The notes beneath the pieces are model-generated. The model saw only the letters and a program-made list of their open reading frames with translations, searched no databases and was not told where the DNA came from. From Spirochaetales bacterium (lineage in GTDB: Bacteria; Spirochaetota; Spirochaetia; Sphaerochaetales; Sphaerochaetaceae): DNA of 7,511 nucleotides. Made by a program: the position numbers and the translations under genes. Positions 1 through 6,422 of the stretch are shown one piece after another; the stretch's first letter is position 1, and every line of letters starts with the position of its first letter. The stretch spans positions 1 through 7,511 of the forward strand of contig JAAYQY010000033.1 in the NCBI GenBank assembly GCA_012519125.1. Direction: 5' to 3'.

Positions 1-287
1 ATGGCTTGGAAGAGGATCAGATAGCTTGCCTTTTGATCACCCAGACGGGTGACCTCAAGAGCCGCAACCCGGCTACCGGCCTACGAAAGGCTTCCCTGTG
101 CAGGGTAACACCGCTTTTTTGCATGCAGGAGTTGGAGATCGAAGGTATGTTGGAGAAGGTAATCCGTATGCTGGTAATCCTCAATTGCCCCTTGGACAAA
201 ACCGTTCCCGTCTTCCTTGATGGTGCAGAGAAGCTTCGACCGGATCTTGCATTGCAAGCTCTTGGGGACAAATTACCTAATCAATAG
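1..287 (+). CDS. aroH: Chorismate mutase, AroH type (3' end only)
   Basis: This is the C-terminal part of a monofunctional AroH-class chorismate mutase, which converts chorismate to prephenate for Phe/Tyr synthesis. The frame is open from the window edge (first full codon at 3) to TAG at 285-287, about 94 codons of a family of about 120. The N-terminal strand with the catalytic Arg-7 is therefore outside the window. Recalled B. subtilis AroH aligns without gaps over the core. The C-M-Q-E motif (120-131) supplies Cys-75 and Glu-78, Arg-90 is the codon at 165-167, and the L-R-P-D-L ending (from about 234) supplies Arg-116. Two pocket positions differ: Tyr-108 is Phe (213-215) and Phe-57 is Asn. 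aroA follows after 75 bases in the same direction, which fits a shared chorismate pathway role. The family call is firm; activity is inferred. Confidence 0.87.
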   Translation, partial: GLEEDQIACLLITQTGDLKSRNPATGLRKASLCRVTPLFCMQELEIEGMLEKVIRMLVILNCPLDKTVPVFLDGAEKLRPDLALQALGDKLPNQ

Positions 288-348
288 AATATAGATTGCA
301 TAAAATTACAGTTTTCTGCATACTCTTAGTGAATAATGGCACGTGTGT

Positions 349-353
349 GGAGG
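349..353 (+). promoter_or_regulatory. Shine-Dalgarno site that sets the aroA start
   Basis: GGAGG lies 9 bases before the ATG at 363. The upstream in-frame ATG at 336 has no purine-rich site before it, and the nine residues it would add (M-A-R-V-W-R-T-L-G) do not belong to the EPSP synthase family. The site therefore selects 363 as the start. Confidence 0.75.
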
Positions 354-362
354 ACATTGGGG

Positions 363-1670
363 ATGCGCGTACAGGTTAGGCCAAGCGAGTTGAAAGGAAC
401 ACTGCAGGTTCCAGGTTCCAAAAGTCATACGATACGCTGTGCCGTACTCTCATCCCTTGCAAAAGGGGAGTCCATCATCCAGAACCCTTTGGCCAGCGGA
501 GATGGGCTGAGCAGTTTGCATGCTGCACAAAGCTTTGGCATTTCCATACAGAAATCTTTTGACAGATGGGTAGTGCAGGGCAGTGGGGGGAACCTTTCTC
601 TTCCCCAAACCTGCATTGATACCGGTAACAGCGGTACCACCACCTGTTTTTTTACCAGTGTTGCCTCGTTGGTAGACGGATATACGGTCATCACCGGTGA
701 CGAGCAGATTCGTCGGCGACCCATCAAGATATTGGTCGATGCACTCAATAGCCTTGGTGCCAAGGCGTTTCTCACCCGACCTAACCAAGCAGCCCCTCCT
801 GTGGTAATCCGCGGTCTGCTCAAGGGGGGGGACGCTACCATCGATGGATTCAACAGCCAGTATGTATCCAGCTTATTGGTCTCTTCTGCGTTGGCAGAAG
901 GGAGTACCACACTTACCGTTCGGAACGCACTGGAAAAGCCGTACGTGAGGATGACCCTTGAATGGATGCGTCGTTTCGGTGTTGTGGTTGAAAATCATCA
1001 AGACTGTGAGCACTTCGTCATAGAGGGTGGGCAGACGTATCGCTCTCCGGGCGTGTGCTCAGTACCTGCTGACTGGTCTGCTGTTGCCTTCCCTCTGGTG
1101 GCGGCTTGCATCACAAACTCCTCACTGCGTCTTACTGGACTTGACTATGCGGATATGCAAGGGGACAAACGTGTAGTGAGTATTCTCAAGCAGATGGGAG
1201 CGCACATCAGTACACAGGAACAAGAGGGAGCACTCCATGTCGAAGGCGGCCAACGCCTGAAGGGTGGACTTGTCATCGATCTTGGAGACATTCCTGATGC
1301 GCTTCCTGCCCTTGTGGTTGCGGCAACCCAAGCGGATGGGGTGACGACATTCACCAATCTTGCTCATGTTCGCATCAAAGAGACAGACCGGGTGCAAGAG
1401 ATGTATGAGAAGCTTACGCTCCTTGGATGCAATCTGCAGATCGATGGTGATTCTCTTACCGTCAGAGGGCCTTCCAAAATAGCGGGAGGAGAGGTTTCCT
1501 CCTCGCATGACCACAGGATAGCGATGGCTCTGGTTTGTGCGGGCCTAGCAGCACAAGAGCAAGTGGTGGTCACTGAAGCTGAGTGTGCAGCCGTTTCGTT
1601 CCCCAACTTCTTTGAGAAACTGATGGCTTGCGGTGCTGACCTCAAGCTCATCGAGGATGAGCTTGCTTGA
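363..1670 (+). CDS. aroA: 3-phosphoshikimate 1-carboxyvinyltransferase (EPSP synthase)
   Basis: AroA joins PEP to shikimate-3-phosphate in the cytoplasm, the sixth step of the shikimate pathway. From ATG 363 it has 435 residues, a normal length. Visible family motifs are P-G-S-K-S with Lys20 and Arg25 (E. coli Lys22, Arg27), G-N-S-G-T at 88-92, R-R-R-P with Arg119 (Arg124), N-S-Q at 164-166, K-P-Y at 192-194, D-I-P-D with Asp312 (Asp313), K-E-T-D-R with Lys339, Glu340 and Arg343, and D-H-R with Arg385 (Arg386). Three usual active-site positions are changed: Arg100 is Cys95, Pro101 is Phe96, and the PEP-contacting Lys411 is Val411. Ser197 is also Glu191 and Asn336 is His335. The frame is intact and both domains are complete, so this is not a pseudogene by sequence. 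It probably follows aroH in one transcript and ends at a hairpin just past its stop. Confidence 0.93.
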   Translation: MRVQVRPSELKGTLQVPGSKSHTIRCAVLSSLAKGESIIQNPLASGDGLSSLHAAQSFGISIQKSFDRWVVQGSGGNLSLPQTCIDTGNSGTTTCFFTSVASLVDGYTVITGDEQIRRRPIKILVDALNSLGAKAFLTRPNQAAPPVVIRGLLKGGDATIDGFNSQYVSSLLVSSALAEGSTTLTVRNALEKPYVRMTLEWMRRFGVVVENHQDCEHFVIEGGQTYRSPGVCSVPADWSAVAFPLVAACITNSSLRLTGLDYADMQGDKRVVSILKQMGAHISTQEQEGALHVEGGQRLKGGLVIDLGDIPDALPALVVAATQADGVTTFTNLAHVRIKETDRVQEMYEKLTLLGCNLQIDGDSLTVRGPSKIAGGEVSSSHDHRIAMALVCAGLAAQEQVVVTEAECAAVSFPNFFEKLMACGADLKLIEDELA

Positions 1671-1673
1671 TAA

Positions 1674-1705
1674 AAAAAGCATACCAGTTGCCTGATATGC
1701 TTTTT
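1674..1705. terminator. Bidirectional terminator between aroA and tRNA-Thr
   Basis: Arms AAAAAGCATA (1674-1683) and TATGCTTTTT (1696-1705) pair perfectly. Inside, CAG/CTG (1685-1687 with 1692-1694) closes a TTGC loop after one C-A mismatch. The A-run on one side and the T-run on the other let it act on both strands. It can end aroA rightward, starting 3 bases after its stop, and tRNA-Thr leftward, starting right after the tRNA 3' end. Confidence 0.85.
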
Positions 1706-1706
1706 G

Positions 1707-1778
1707 AGCCGACTGTCAGGATTGAACTGACGACCCCGAGATTACAAGTCACGTGCTCTACCGCTGAGCTAAGTCGGC
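1707..1778 (-). tRNA. tRNA-Thr (anticodon UGU)
   Basis: The - strand folds as a complete cloverleaf of 72 bases including the discriminator. The acceptor stem is GCCGACT/AGTCGGC (1772-1778 with 1708-1714), the D stem is GCTC/GAGC, the anticodon loop is CTTGTAA, and the T arm is GTCAG-TTCAATC-CTGAC. The anticodon TGT is at 1746-1744 and reads ACA codons. The 5' half closely resembles E. coli tRNA-Thr(UGU). The anticodon stem CGTGA/TCTCG has one central U-U mismatch (29-41). The discriminator is U and the 3' CCA is not encoded, so a CCA-adding enzyme is needed. The gene converges with aroA. Confidence 0.97.
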
Positions 1779-1790
1779 TTGGACTGTTGC

Positions 1791-1819
1791 ACTATACCGA
1801 CAGAAAAACGCTCTGTCAA
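1791..1819 (-). promoter_or_regulatory. Sigma-70 promoter of tRNA-Thr
   Basis: On the - strand a perfect -35 TTGACA (1819-1814) is followed by a 17-base spacer and a -10 TATAGT (1796-1791, 5 of 6). Transcription should start near 1784, leaving about six bases before the mature tRNA 5' end at 1778. RNase P would trim this short leader. Confidence 0.88.
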
Positions 1820-1830
1820 GCTATCTCAAT

Positions 1831-1856
1831 TTCCCCATACTCAAGGGGAGTTTTTT
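1831..1856 (+). terminator. Terminator-like hairpin between the divergent tRNA promoters
   Basis: TTCCCC (1831-1836) and GGGGAG (1845-1850) form a six-pair stem (four G-C, one A-T, one G-T) with an 8-base loop, followed directly by six T (1851-1856). This is the form of an intrinsic terminator on the + strand. No + strand gene ends here, so it may stop transcripts that pass the aroA terminator antisense to tRNA-Thr before they reach the tRNA-Tyr promoter. The stem is short and its activity is inferred. Confidence 0.5.
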
Positions 1857-1876
1857 ACAAAATCCTAAAGAGTCGG

Positions 1877-1905
1877 TTGACAAAAGGAACAATACTTTGT
1901 AATGT
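1877..1905 (+). promoter_or_regulatory. Probable sigma-70 promoter of tRNA-Tyr
   Basis: A perfect -35 TTGACA lies at 1877-1882. The -10 is less clear: TGTAAT at 1898-1903 matches 5 of 6 but with a 15-base spacer, while TAATGT at 1900-1905 has a 17-base spacer but matches only 3 of 6. Either would start transcription about 10 to 15 bases before the tRNA at 1923. Inverted arms GACAAAAG (1879-1886) and CTTTTGTC (1907-1914) flank the -10 region. Confidence 0.7.
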
Positions 1906-1922
1906 ACTTTTGTCTTTGGCAT

Positions 1923-2004
1923 GGAGAGGTTCCCGAGCGGCCAAAGGGGGCAGACTGTAAATCTGTTGGTTACACCTTCGAAGGTTCGAATCCTTCTCTC
2001 TCCA
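1923..2004 (+). tRNA. tRNA-Tyr (anticodon GUA)
   Basis: This is a class II tRNA of 82 bases including the discriminator. The acceptor stem is GGAGAGG/TCTCTCC (1923-1929 with 1997-2003, one G-U pair). The anticodon stem GCAGA/TCTGT encloses loop CTGTAAA with anticodon GTA at 1957-1959. A long variable arm follows, as bacterial tRNA-Tyr requires, then T arm GAAGG-TTCGAAT-CCTTC and discriminator A2004. The next bases are AAT, so CCA is not encoded. It is transcribed away from tRNA-Thr and towards the dnaG-rpoD run. Confidence 0.97.
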
Positions 2005-2010
2005 AATTGG

Positions 2011-2040
2011 AGGCCTTCTTCTTTGAGGAAGGCCTTTTTT
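2011..2040 (+). terminator. Intrinsic terminator after tRNA-Tyr
   Basis: AGGCCTTC (2011-2018) pairs perfectly with GAAGGCCT (2028-2035), with weaker pairs extending inward, and six T follow at 2035-2040. It begins 6 bases after the tRNA. It also lies only 28 bases before the next start codon, so leakage through it would feed the downstream run. Confidence 0.9.
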
Positions 2041-2068
2041 CCGTCAGATATGGGCAAAAGGGGTATTG

Positions 2069-2509
2069 ATGCATTGTTTTTATGAGAAGGGTCTTCAGTT
2101 TTCCTGTGTTGAAGGGTGCACGTACTGCTGCAGCTGCGAACCGGGGTTTGTTTTCCTTTCCAATGAGGACCTTGAAAGGCTCTGTCGCTTTACCTCTCTT
2201 GATCAGCAGCAGTTCATCGCTACCTACTGTCGAAAAGTGAATATGGGTTCTTTTTCGATGATTAGTTTGCTGGAACGCGAAAATTTCGATTGCATCTTCC
2301 TTACCAAGCAGGGTTGTTCGGTCTACGAGGGTAGGCCAAGACAATGTCGCACGTATCCGTTTTGGAGAAGCGTGATGGAAAGTCAGGAGAGCTGGGAGGC
2401 TGAGAAGAAGTCATGTCCTGGAATCGGAAAAGGTAGGCACTATTCGAGAAGCGAGATTGATTCGCTGCTTCGGGTAAAGCCAGGCCAAGATCCGATCCTC
2501 TGTTCCTAG
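2069..2509 (+). CDS. YkgJ family cysteine-cluster protein
   Basis: This 146-residue protein belongs to the YkgJ (CxxxCxxCC) family, thought to bind zinc or an iron-sulfur centre; its biochemical role is not established. Residues 13-21 read C-V-E-G-C-T-Y-C-C, followed by another Cys at 23. Downstream are the usual family motifs: Cys75 before I-F-L, G-C at 82-83, Y-E-G-R-P-R-Q-C-R at 86-94 followed by T-Y-P-F, and C-P-G-I at 116-119. There is no signal peptide or membrane segment, so it is probably cytoplasmic. ATG 2069 is preferred over TTG 2066 because AAGGGG lies 5 bases before it. It is the first gene after the tRNA-Tyr terminator, and dnaG starts 9 bases after its stop, so co-transcription with dnaG is likely. 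A link to primase is inferred from position only. Confidence 0.87.
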   Translation: MHCFYEKGLQFSCVEGCTYCCSCEPGFVFLSNEDLERLCRFTSLDQQQFIATYCRKVNMGSFSMISLLERENFDCIFLTKQGCSVYEGRPRQCRTYPFWRSVMESQESWEAEKKSCPGIGKGRHYSRSEIDSLLRVKPGQDPILCS

Positions 2510-2518
2510 GGAAAGGCC

Positions 2519-4315
2519 ATGGCAAAAGTATCAGACTCGGTCCTTGAACAGATCAAGGCACGACTCAGTCTCAGTGAAGTGGTTTCCGACTACGTCACGC
2601 TTTCTTCACGCGGTGGAAGGCTGTGGGGTCTTTGCCCATTTCATGAAGAGAAGACAGCCTCTTTTTCTGTGGTTGATGACCAAGGTTTTTACTATTGTTT
2701 CAGCTGCAAGAAAGGTGGATCCATGTTCGATTTTATCATGGAGATGGAAAAGGTTCCCTTCATTGAGTCGGTGAAAATCCTTGCGAGAAAGGCCAATGTT
2801 GAGCTTGCCGAGGAGACTCCTGATGATAAGAAGAAGCGTGATCTTACTGAAACCTTGTATGATCTGTATGACAAGATAGCTGGTTCATTCCATTTTCTGC
2901 TTGTTTCCTCTCCGATTGGACAGAAGGGGCGTGACTATCTCAAGGAGCGTAAGGTCGATGAGGCTATGTGGGAGAAGTTCAACCTGGGCTATGCACCTAC
3001 CGATGCATCCTGGCTCTACAATTTCCTTCGCAAGCGTCATTACAGCGATGATCTGTTGAGACAGAGCGGTTTGTTCAGCCAGAACAACACTTCCTATCCC
3101 TTGTTTCGTGATCGGCTGATGTTTCCCATCCGTAGCTGGCAGGGAAGAACGGTTGCCTTCGGAGGAAGGGACCTCTCTTCGACGAGCAAAGCAAAATACA
3201 TCAATACCCCTGAGACGGCCATTTACAGCAAGAAACACAATTTGTTCGGCCTCTACGAATCTTTGGATACGATCAAGAAGGGACAGAAAGCTATCCTCTG
3301 TGAGGGTAATTTTGATGTGGTGGCTCTTCATCAGAGCGGTTTTACCAACGCCATGGCGCCCTTGGGGACATCCTTTACCGAAGAGCAGGCAAAATTGGTG
3401 AGGCGCTACTGCAATTCCTTGGAAATTCTCTTTGACAGCGATCGTGCAGGCTCTTCAGCTGCAGAGAAGGCACTGGTTCTTGCCCAGCAATTGGGTCTGG
3501 AGAACTCTGCCTTGCAATTGAAGTCTGCAAAGGATGCCTCGGAGATGGTGCAAACCTATGGGGAAGAACAACTGAAAAGGGAACTGCAACAGCCGATGCA
3601 AGGGTTTCGTTATCTTGTAAACAATGCGGTAAACAAGTATGATATACTGACGTCCAAAGGCAAATCCGCAGTATTTACCACTGTGAGACCATATTTGGAC
3701 GCAACGCAGTCTGCTATTGAGAAACAAGATATGATCAAAAGCTTGGCTGCAGTATTGAATGTGGATGAATCATCGATCCTCGATGATTATTCGCGGAGAG
3801 CTTCGACCCCTGCAAAGACGGTCGCAGTGGTGACTGGCAAACAGGCTAAGCCTCTTAACCCTGCCACCATCTCCGTAGATCTGTATGCAATGTTGACGTT
3901 GGTCAACAACCGTGAGTTGTATCTGCAAACTCGATATAAGCTTGCGGTGGAAGATTTGGAGGATGCCGAGGCCGTTGCTCTTTACGATGTGTTGGAAGAA
4001 GCTGCTCGTGAAGATGTGGGCAAGCATGACGAGTATATCCTTCAGATGATTGAGGATCCGCAACTGTACAGTGATGTTGCCTCCTCTTTTGCCAGGGAGG
4101 AGTTCAAGCTTGCTCCTCAAAAGGTGCTCAATGAAGCGGTAAACCGTATTCAGCTGAGGACGTATGAGAAGAAACGGATGAGCAATAAGCGGCTCTTGGA
4201 TATCAGCCTTCATGATGGTACTGAGGACGAAGGGATCGAGGATTTGCTCAGGGAGAAGACTGAGATTGATGCGAAAATCGCAGAACTCAAGAAAGCTCTT
4301 GAGCAGGATATTTAA
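2519..4315 (+). CDS. dnaG: DNA primase
   Basis: DnaG makes the RNA primers for chromosome replication with the DnaB helicase. The 598 residues are typical in length. The N-terminal zinc-binding domain has Cys39, His42, Cys60 and Cys63 in C-P-F-H and C-F-S-C. The catalytic core includes F-R-D-R-L at 196-200, F-G-G-R at 214-217 and Y-I-N-T-P-E-T at 227-233. The Toprim metal site is E-G at 262-263 with Glu262, then D-S-D-R-A-G at 306-311 with Asp306 and Asp308. The later acidic motif is K-D-A-S-E (338-342), so the second Asp of the common D-P-D form is Ser341. Residues from about 430 to 598 form the divergent C-terminal helicase-binding region, ending in charged helices. A purine-rich AGGGAAAGG precedes the ATG. 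rpoD follows after 21 bases, the classic dnaG-rpoD pairing. A possible internal promoter lies at 3615-3643. Confidence 0.97.
   Translation: MAKVSDSVLEQIKARLSLSEVVSDYVTLSSRGGRLWGLCPFHEEKTASFSVVDDQGFYYCFSCKKGGSMFDFIMEMEKVPFIESVKILARKANVELAEETPDDKKKRDLTETLYDLYDKIAGSFHFLLVSSPIGQKGRDYLKERKVDEAMWEKFNLGYAPTDASWLYNFLRKRHYSDDLLRQSGLFSQNNTSYPLFRDRLMFPIRSWQGRTVAFGGRDLSSTSKAKYINTPETAIYSKKHNLFGLYESLDTIKKGQKAILCEGNFDVVALHQSGFTNAMAPLGTSFTEEQAKLVRRYCNSLEILFDSDRAGSSAAEKALVLAQQLGLENSALQLKSAKDASEMVQTYGEEQLKRELQQPMQGFRYLVNNAVNKYDILTSKGKSAVFTTVRPYLDATQSAIEKQDMIKSLAAVLNVDESSILDDYSRRASTPAKTVAVVTGKQAKPLNPATISVDLYAMLTLVNNRELYLQTRYKLAVEDLEDAEAVALYDVLEEAAREDVGKHDEYILQMIEDPQLYSDVASSFAREEFKLAPQKVLNEAVNRIQLRTYEKKRMSNKRLLDISLHDGTEDEGIEDLLREKTEIDAKIAELKKALEQDI
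3615..3643 (+). promoter_or_regulatory. Possible internal promoter in dnaG for rpoD
   Basis: TTGTAA (3615-3620, 4 of 6) is followed after 17 bases by TATGAT (3638-3643, 5 of 6). It lies about 690 bases before rpoD, inside the coding region. E. coli dnaG is known to carry internal rpoD promoters, so the location is plausible. A match of this quality can also occur by chance. Confidence 0.3.
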
Positions 4316-4336
4316 ACAGGGTAGGTAGATATACAG

Positions 4337-6406
4337 ATGCTTGATGAAAACATTTCGCAGGCCATTGTCAAAGACATGGTTGCGCGCTCAGCAGAGACCG
4401 GACATGTGACCAAGGAAGAGATTCGCAAAGCCTTGGGTCCACAGAATGCCACGGATGAGGCTGTCGATGAAATCATGCAAACGCTCAGTGACCTTGAGAT
4501 AGCGGTTTCTGAGAATGATGAGCCCCCTGCTGCAGGGCTGTATGCGGATGGTCCTTCACCGGACGAAATCGATACGGACCTGGAGGAAGAGCCGGATGAG
4601 GAAGACATGCTTGTCGACGACTCCCTTGAGGACGACGATGAGTTGGGCGTTGACGCCCTGATTGATGATTTTCCTGAACATCACGATGATGAGAAGAGTG
4701 CCAATAAGAAAAAAGGCAAGGATGATGGGGATGATGACGATGATGAGGATGACGCAAGCCTCGATGATGAAGAGGATGCATCACCTTCCATCAAGCACGC
4801 TTGGAGCGGCATCGGAACCGATGATGATTCTGTGGGCAGTGGAGAACGCTTTGTAGATATCTCCAGCCTTGACGATCATGATGGTGACATAGACCACATC
4901 CGCCATAATACCATTCTTGGAACCGATAAGAGCGACACCAGTGGTGACGATCCGATTCGGCTTTACCTGCGTGAGATCGGCAAGGAGAATTTGCTGACTG
5001 CAGACCAGGAAGTGGAACTGAGCAAGAAGATGGAGGATGGTGCTCTGATCATCAAAGAGGTAATCCAGGAGAGTGGGGTGATGATCACTCGTTTCCACGA
5101 GATCATCAAGACGCTCAACACCAAAATCGAAGGCCAGGAAGAAGAGTACAACGCCAAGGACTACAAGGAACTTGTCACCAACCAGAAGCGCTATTCACAG
5201 TACTACAAGGAACAGCTGAAAGATGTGCAGGCTGCGTTGAAGAATTATATATCCAAGAAAGAACAGATGATCAGCAGCGGAGAGGATGTACTCAACGATG
5301 AGGGTCTCGCAAAAACGAGGGGTACCTTGCTCAAGAAACTCGCCAAAGTGGAGTTGCAGCCAGAGGAAATCACCTCGTTCACGCACGACTTTGTCGACGC
5401 TGAGAACAAGATCCGCTCCTACAAAGAGAAGAAGCAGCAGCTTGAGAACAAGCTGCACATCACCTCTGCAAAGGAACTGCGCCAACTTGGTCGTGATTTG
5501 GCAACCCAGAGCCGCAGCGCAAAGATAGAAGAGGAATTGCACCTCAGCAGTGATACGATCAAGGATCTCATCAGGGAGTTGCAGCTTACTGACAAGGAAC
5601 TGAAGCAGATCGAGTATCAGTTTGAGGAGACTTGTGAGAACATCCTGGTGCACTCGACAAAGATCAAGTACGGCCAGAAGATGATGAAGGATGCAAAGGA
5701 TCTCCTGATCCGAGCAAACCTCAGGCTTGTTGTCTCGATTGCCAAGAAGTATACCAACCGTGGCCTTCACTTCTTTGACCTTGTGCAGGAAGGGAATATC
5801 GGCCTGATCAAGGCTGTAGAGAAGTTTGAGTACCGCAAGGGCTTCAAATTCTCCACCTATGCAACGTGGTGGATTCGCCAGGCAATCACTCGCTCGATCA
5901 GCGATCAGGCACGTACTATTCGTGTTCCGGTGCACATGATCGAACAGATCAACAAGGTGGTAAGGGAATCGAGGATGCTTATGCAGTCTCTCGGTCGTGA
6001 ACCAACCGATGAGGAAGTTGCTGAGAAGCTTGGCTGGACCGAGAGCAAGGTCAAGGCAGTGAAGAATGTCGCCCGCGAGCCGATCAGCTTGGAGACCCCT
6101 GTTGGCGAGGAGGAGGATTCATTGCTTTCCGACTTCATCGAGGACAAGGAAGTGGAGAATCCGGCGACCCAGACTGCGTACTCCTTGCTGCAAGAACAGC
6201 TCAAGGATGTACTTGCAACCTTGCCTGCAAGAGAGCAGGAAGTATTGAAGATGCGCTTTGGCCTCGAGGACGGATACTCATTGACACTTGAGGAAGTGGG
6301 ATTGTATTTTGAAGTAACCAGGGAACGTATCCGCCAGATTGAGGCAAAAGCACTCAGAAGGTTGAGACATCCCAAGCGCAGCAGAAAATTGAAGGATTTC
6401 ATTTGA
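4337..6406 (+). CDS. rpoD: RNA polymerase primary sigma factor (sigma-70)
   Basis: This is the housekeeping sigma factor that directs RNA polymerase to -35/-10 promoters. The 689 residues are in the range of large primary sigmas. Region 1.1 is at about 4-58. A very acidic linker follows (61-205; 40 Asp/Glu among residues 76-150). Region 1.2 begins at [10 protein letters not shown] (205-214). A non-conserved helical insert fills about 235-445. Regions 2.1-2.4 span about 455-540 and include [16 protein letters not shown] and [10 protein letters not shown]. Region 3 follows, and region 4 has the helix-turn-helix [11 protein letters not shown] at 660-670 and [10 protein letters not shown] near the end. 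An AGGGTAGGT stretch (4318-4326) ahead of ATG 4337 is the likely ribosome site. It sits between dnaG and the zinc-ribbon gene (16 bases apart). The consensus tRNA promoters here fit such a sigma. Confidence 0.98.
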   Translation: MLDENISQAIVKDMVARSAETGHVTKEEIRKALGPQNATDEAVDEIMQTLSDLEIAVSENDEPPAAGLYADGPSPDEIDTDLEEEPDEEDMLVDDSLEDDDELGVDALIDDFPEHHDDEKSANKKKGKDDGDDDDDEDDASLDDEEDASPSIKHAWSGIGTDDDSVGSGERFVDISSLDDHDGDIDHIRHNTILGTDKSDTSGDDPIRLYLREIGKENLLTADQEVELSKKMEDGALIIKEVIQESGVMITRFHEIIKTLNTKIEGQEEEYNAKDYKELVTNQKRYSQYYKEQLKDVQAALKNYISKKEQMISSGEDVLNDEGLAKTRGTLLKKLAKVELQPEEITSFTHDFVDAENKIRSYKEKKQQLENKLHITSAKELRQLGRDLATQSRSAKIEEELHLSSDTIKDLIRELQLTDKELKQIEYQFEETCENILVHSTKIKYGQKMMKDAKDLLIRANLRLVVSIAKKYTNRGLHFFDLVQEGNIGLIKAVEKFEYRKGFKFSTYATWWIRQAITRSISDQARTIRVPVHMIEQINKVVRESRMLMQSLGREPTDEEVAEKLGWTESKVKAVKNVAREPISLETPVGEEEDSLLSDFIEDKEVENPATQTAYSLLQEQLKDVLATLPAREQEVLKMRFGLEDGYSLTLEEVGLYFEVTRERIRQIEAKALRRLRHPKRSRKLKDFI
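4721..4753 (+). repeat. Imperfect GAT/GAC trinucleotide tract in rpoD
   Basis: This part of the acidic linker is an imperfect run of GAT, GAC and GAG codons with one GGG, encoding Asp-Asp-Gly followed by five Asp, Glu and two Asp (residues 129-139). Trinucleotide runs can change length in frame without disrupting the protein, so the linker length may vary between related strains. Confidence 0.6.
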
Positions 6407-6422
6407 GAGATACAGGGAGAAG

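Noticed and set aside
296..324. TTGCAT with CATACT, 17 bases apart, as an aroA promoter
   Set aside because: It matches consensus at only 3 and 4 of 6 positions, which is too weak to list. aroH-aroA co-transcription explains expression equally well.
336..362. Upstream ATG at 336 as the aroA start
   Set aside because: It has no ribosome site, and the nine extra residues fit no EPSP synthase. ATG 363 has GGAGG at a good distance.
425..910. 161-codon - strand open frame antisense to aroA
   Set aside because: It is a shadow of conserved aroA codons, with no ribosome site or recognisable motif.
1667..1960. 97-codon + strand open frame across the tRNA island
   Set aside because: It runs through a terminator, tRNA-Thr antisense and the tRNA-Tyr gene. 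It has no ribosome site or protein-like composition.
3617..3636. Direct repeat GTAAACAA twice in dnaG
   Set aside because: It is explained by two similar coding triplets (Val-Asn-Asn and Val-Asn-Lys), with no further copies.
5195..5935. 246-codon - strand open frame antisense to rpoD
   Set aside because: It lies wholly opposite conserved rpoD coding sequence. Its translation shows no domain, and it arises from the codon bias of the sense gene.
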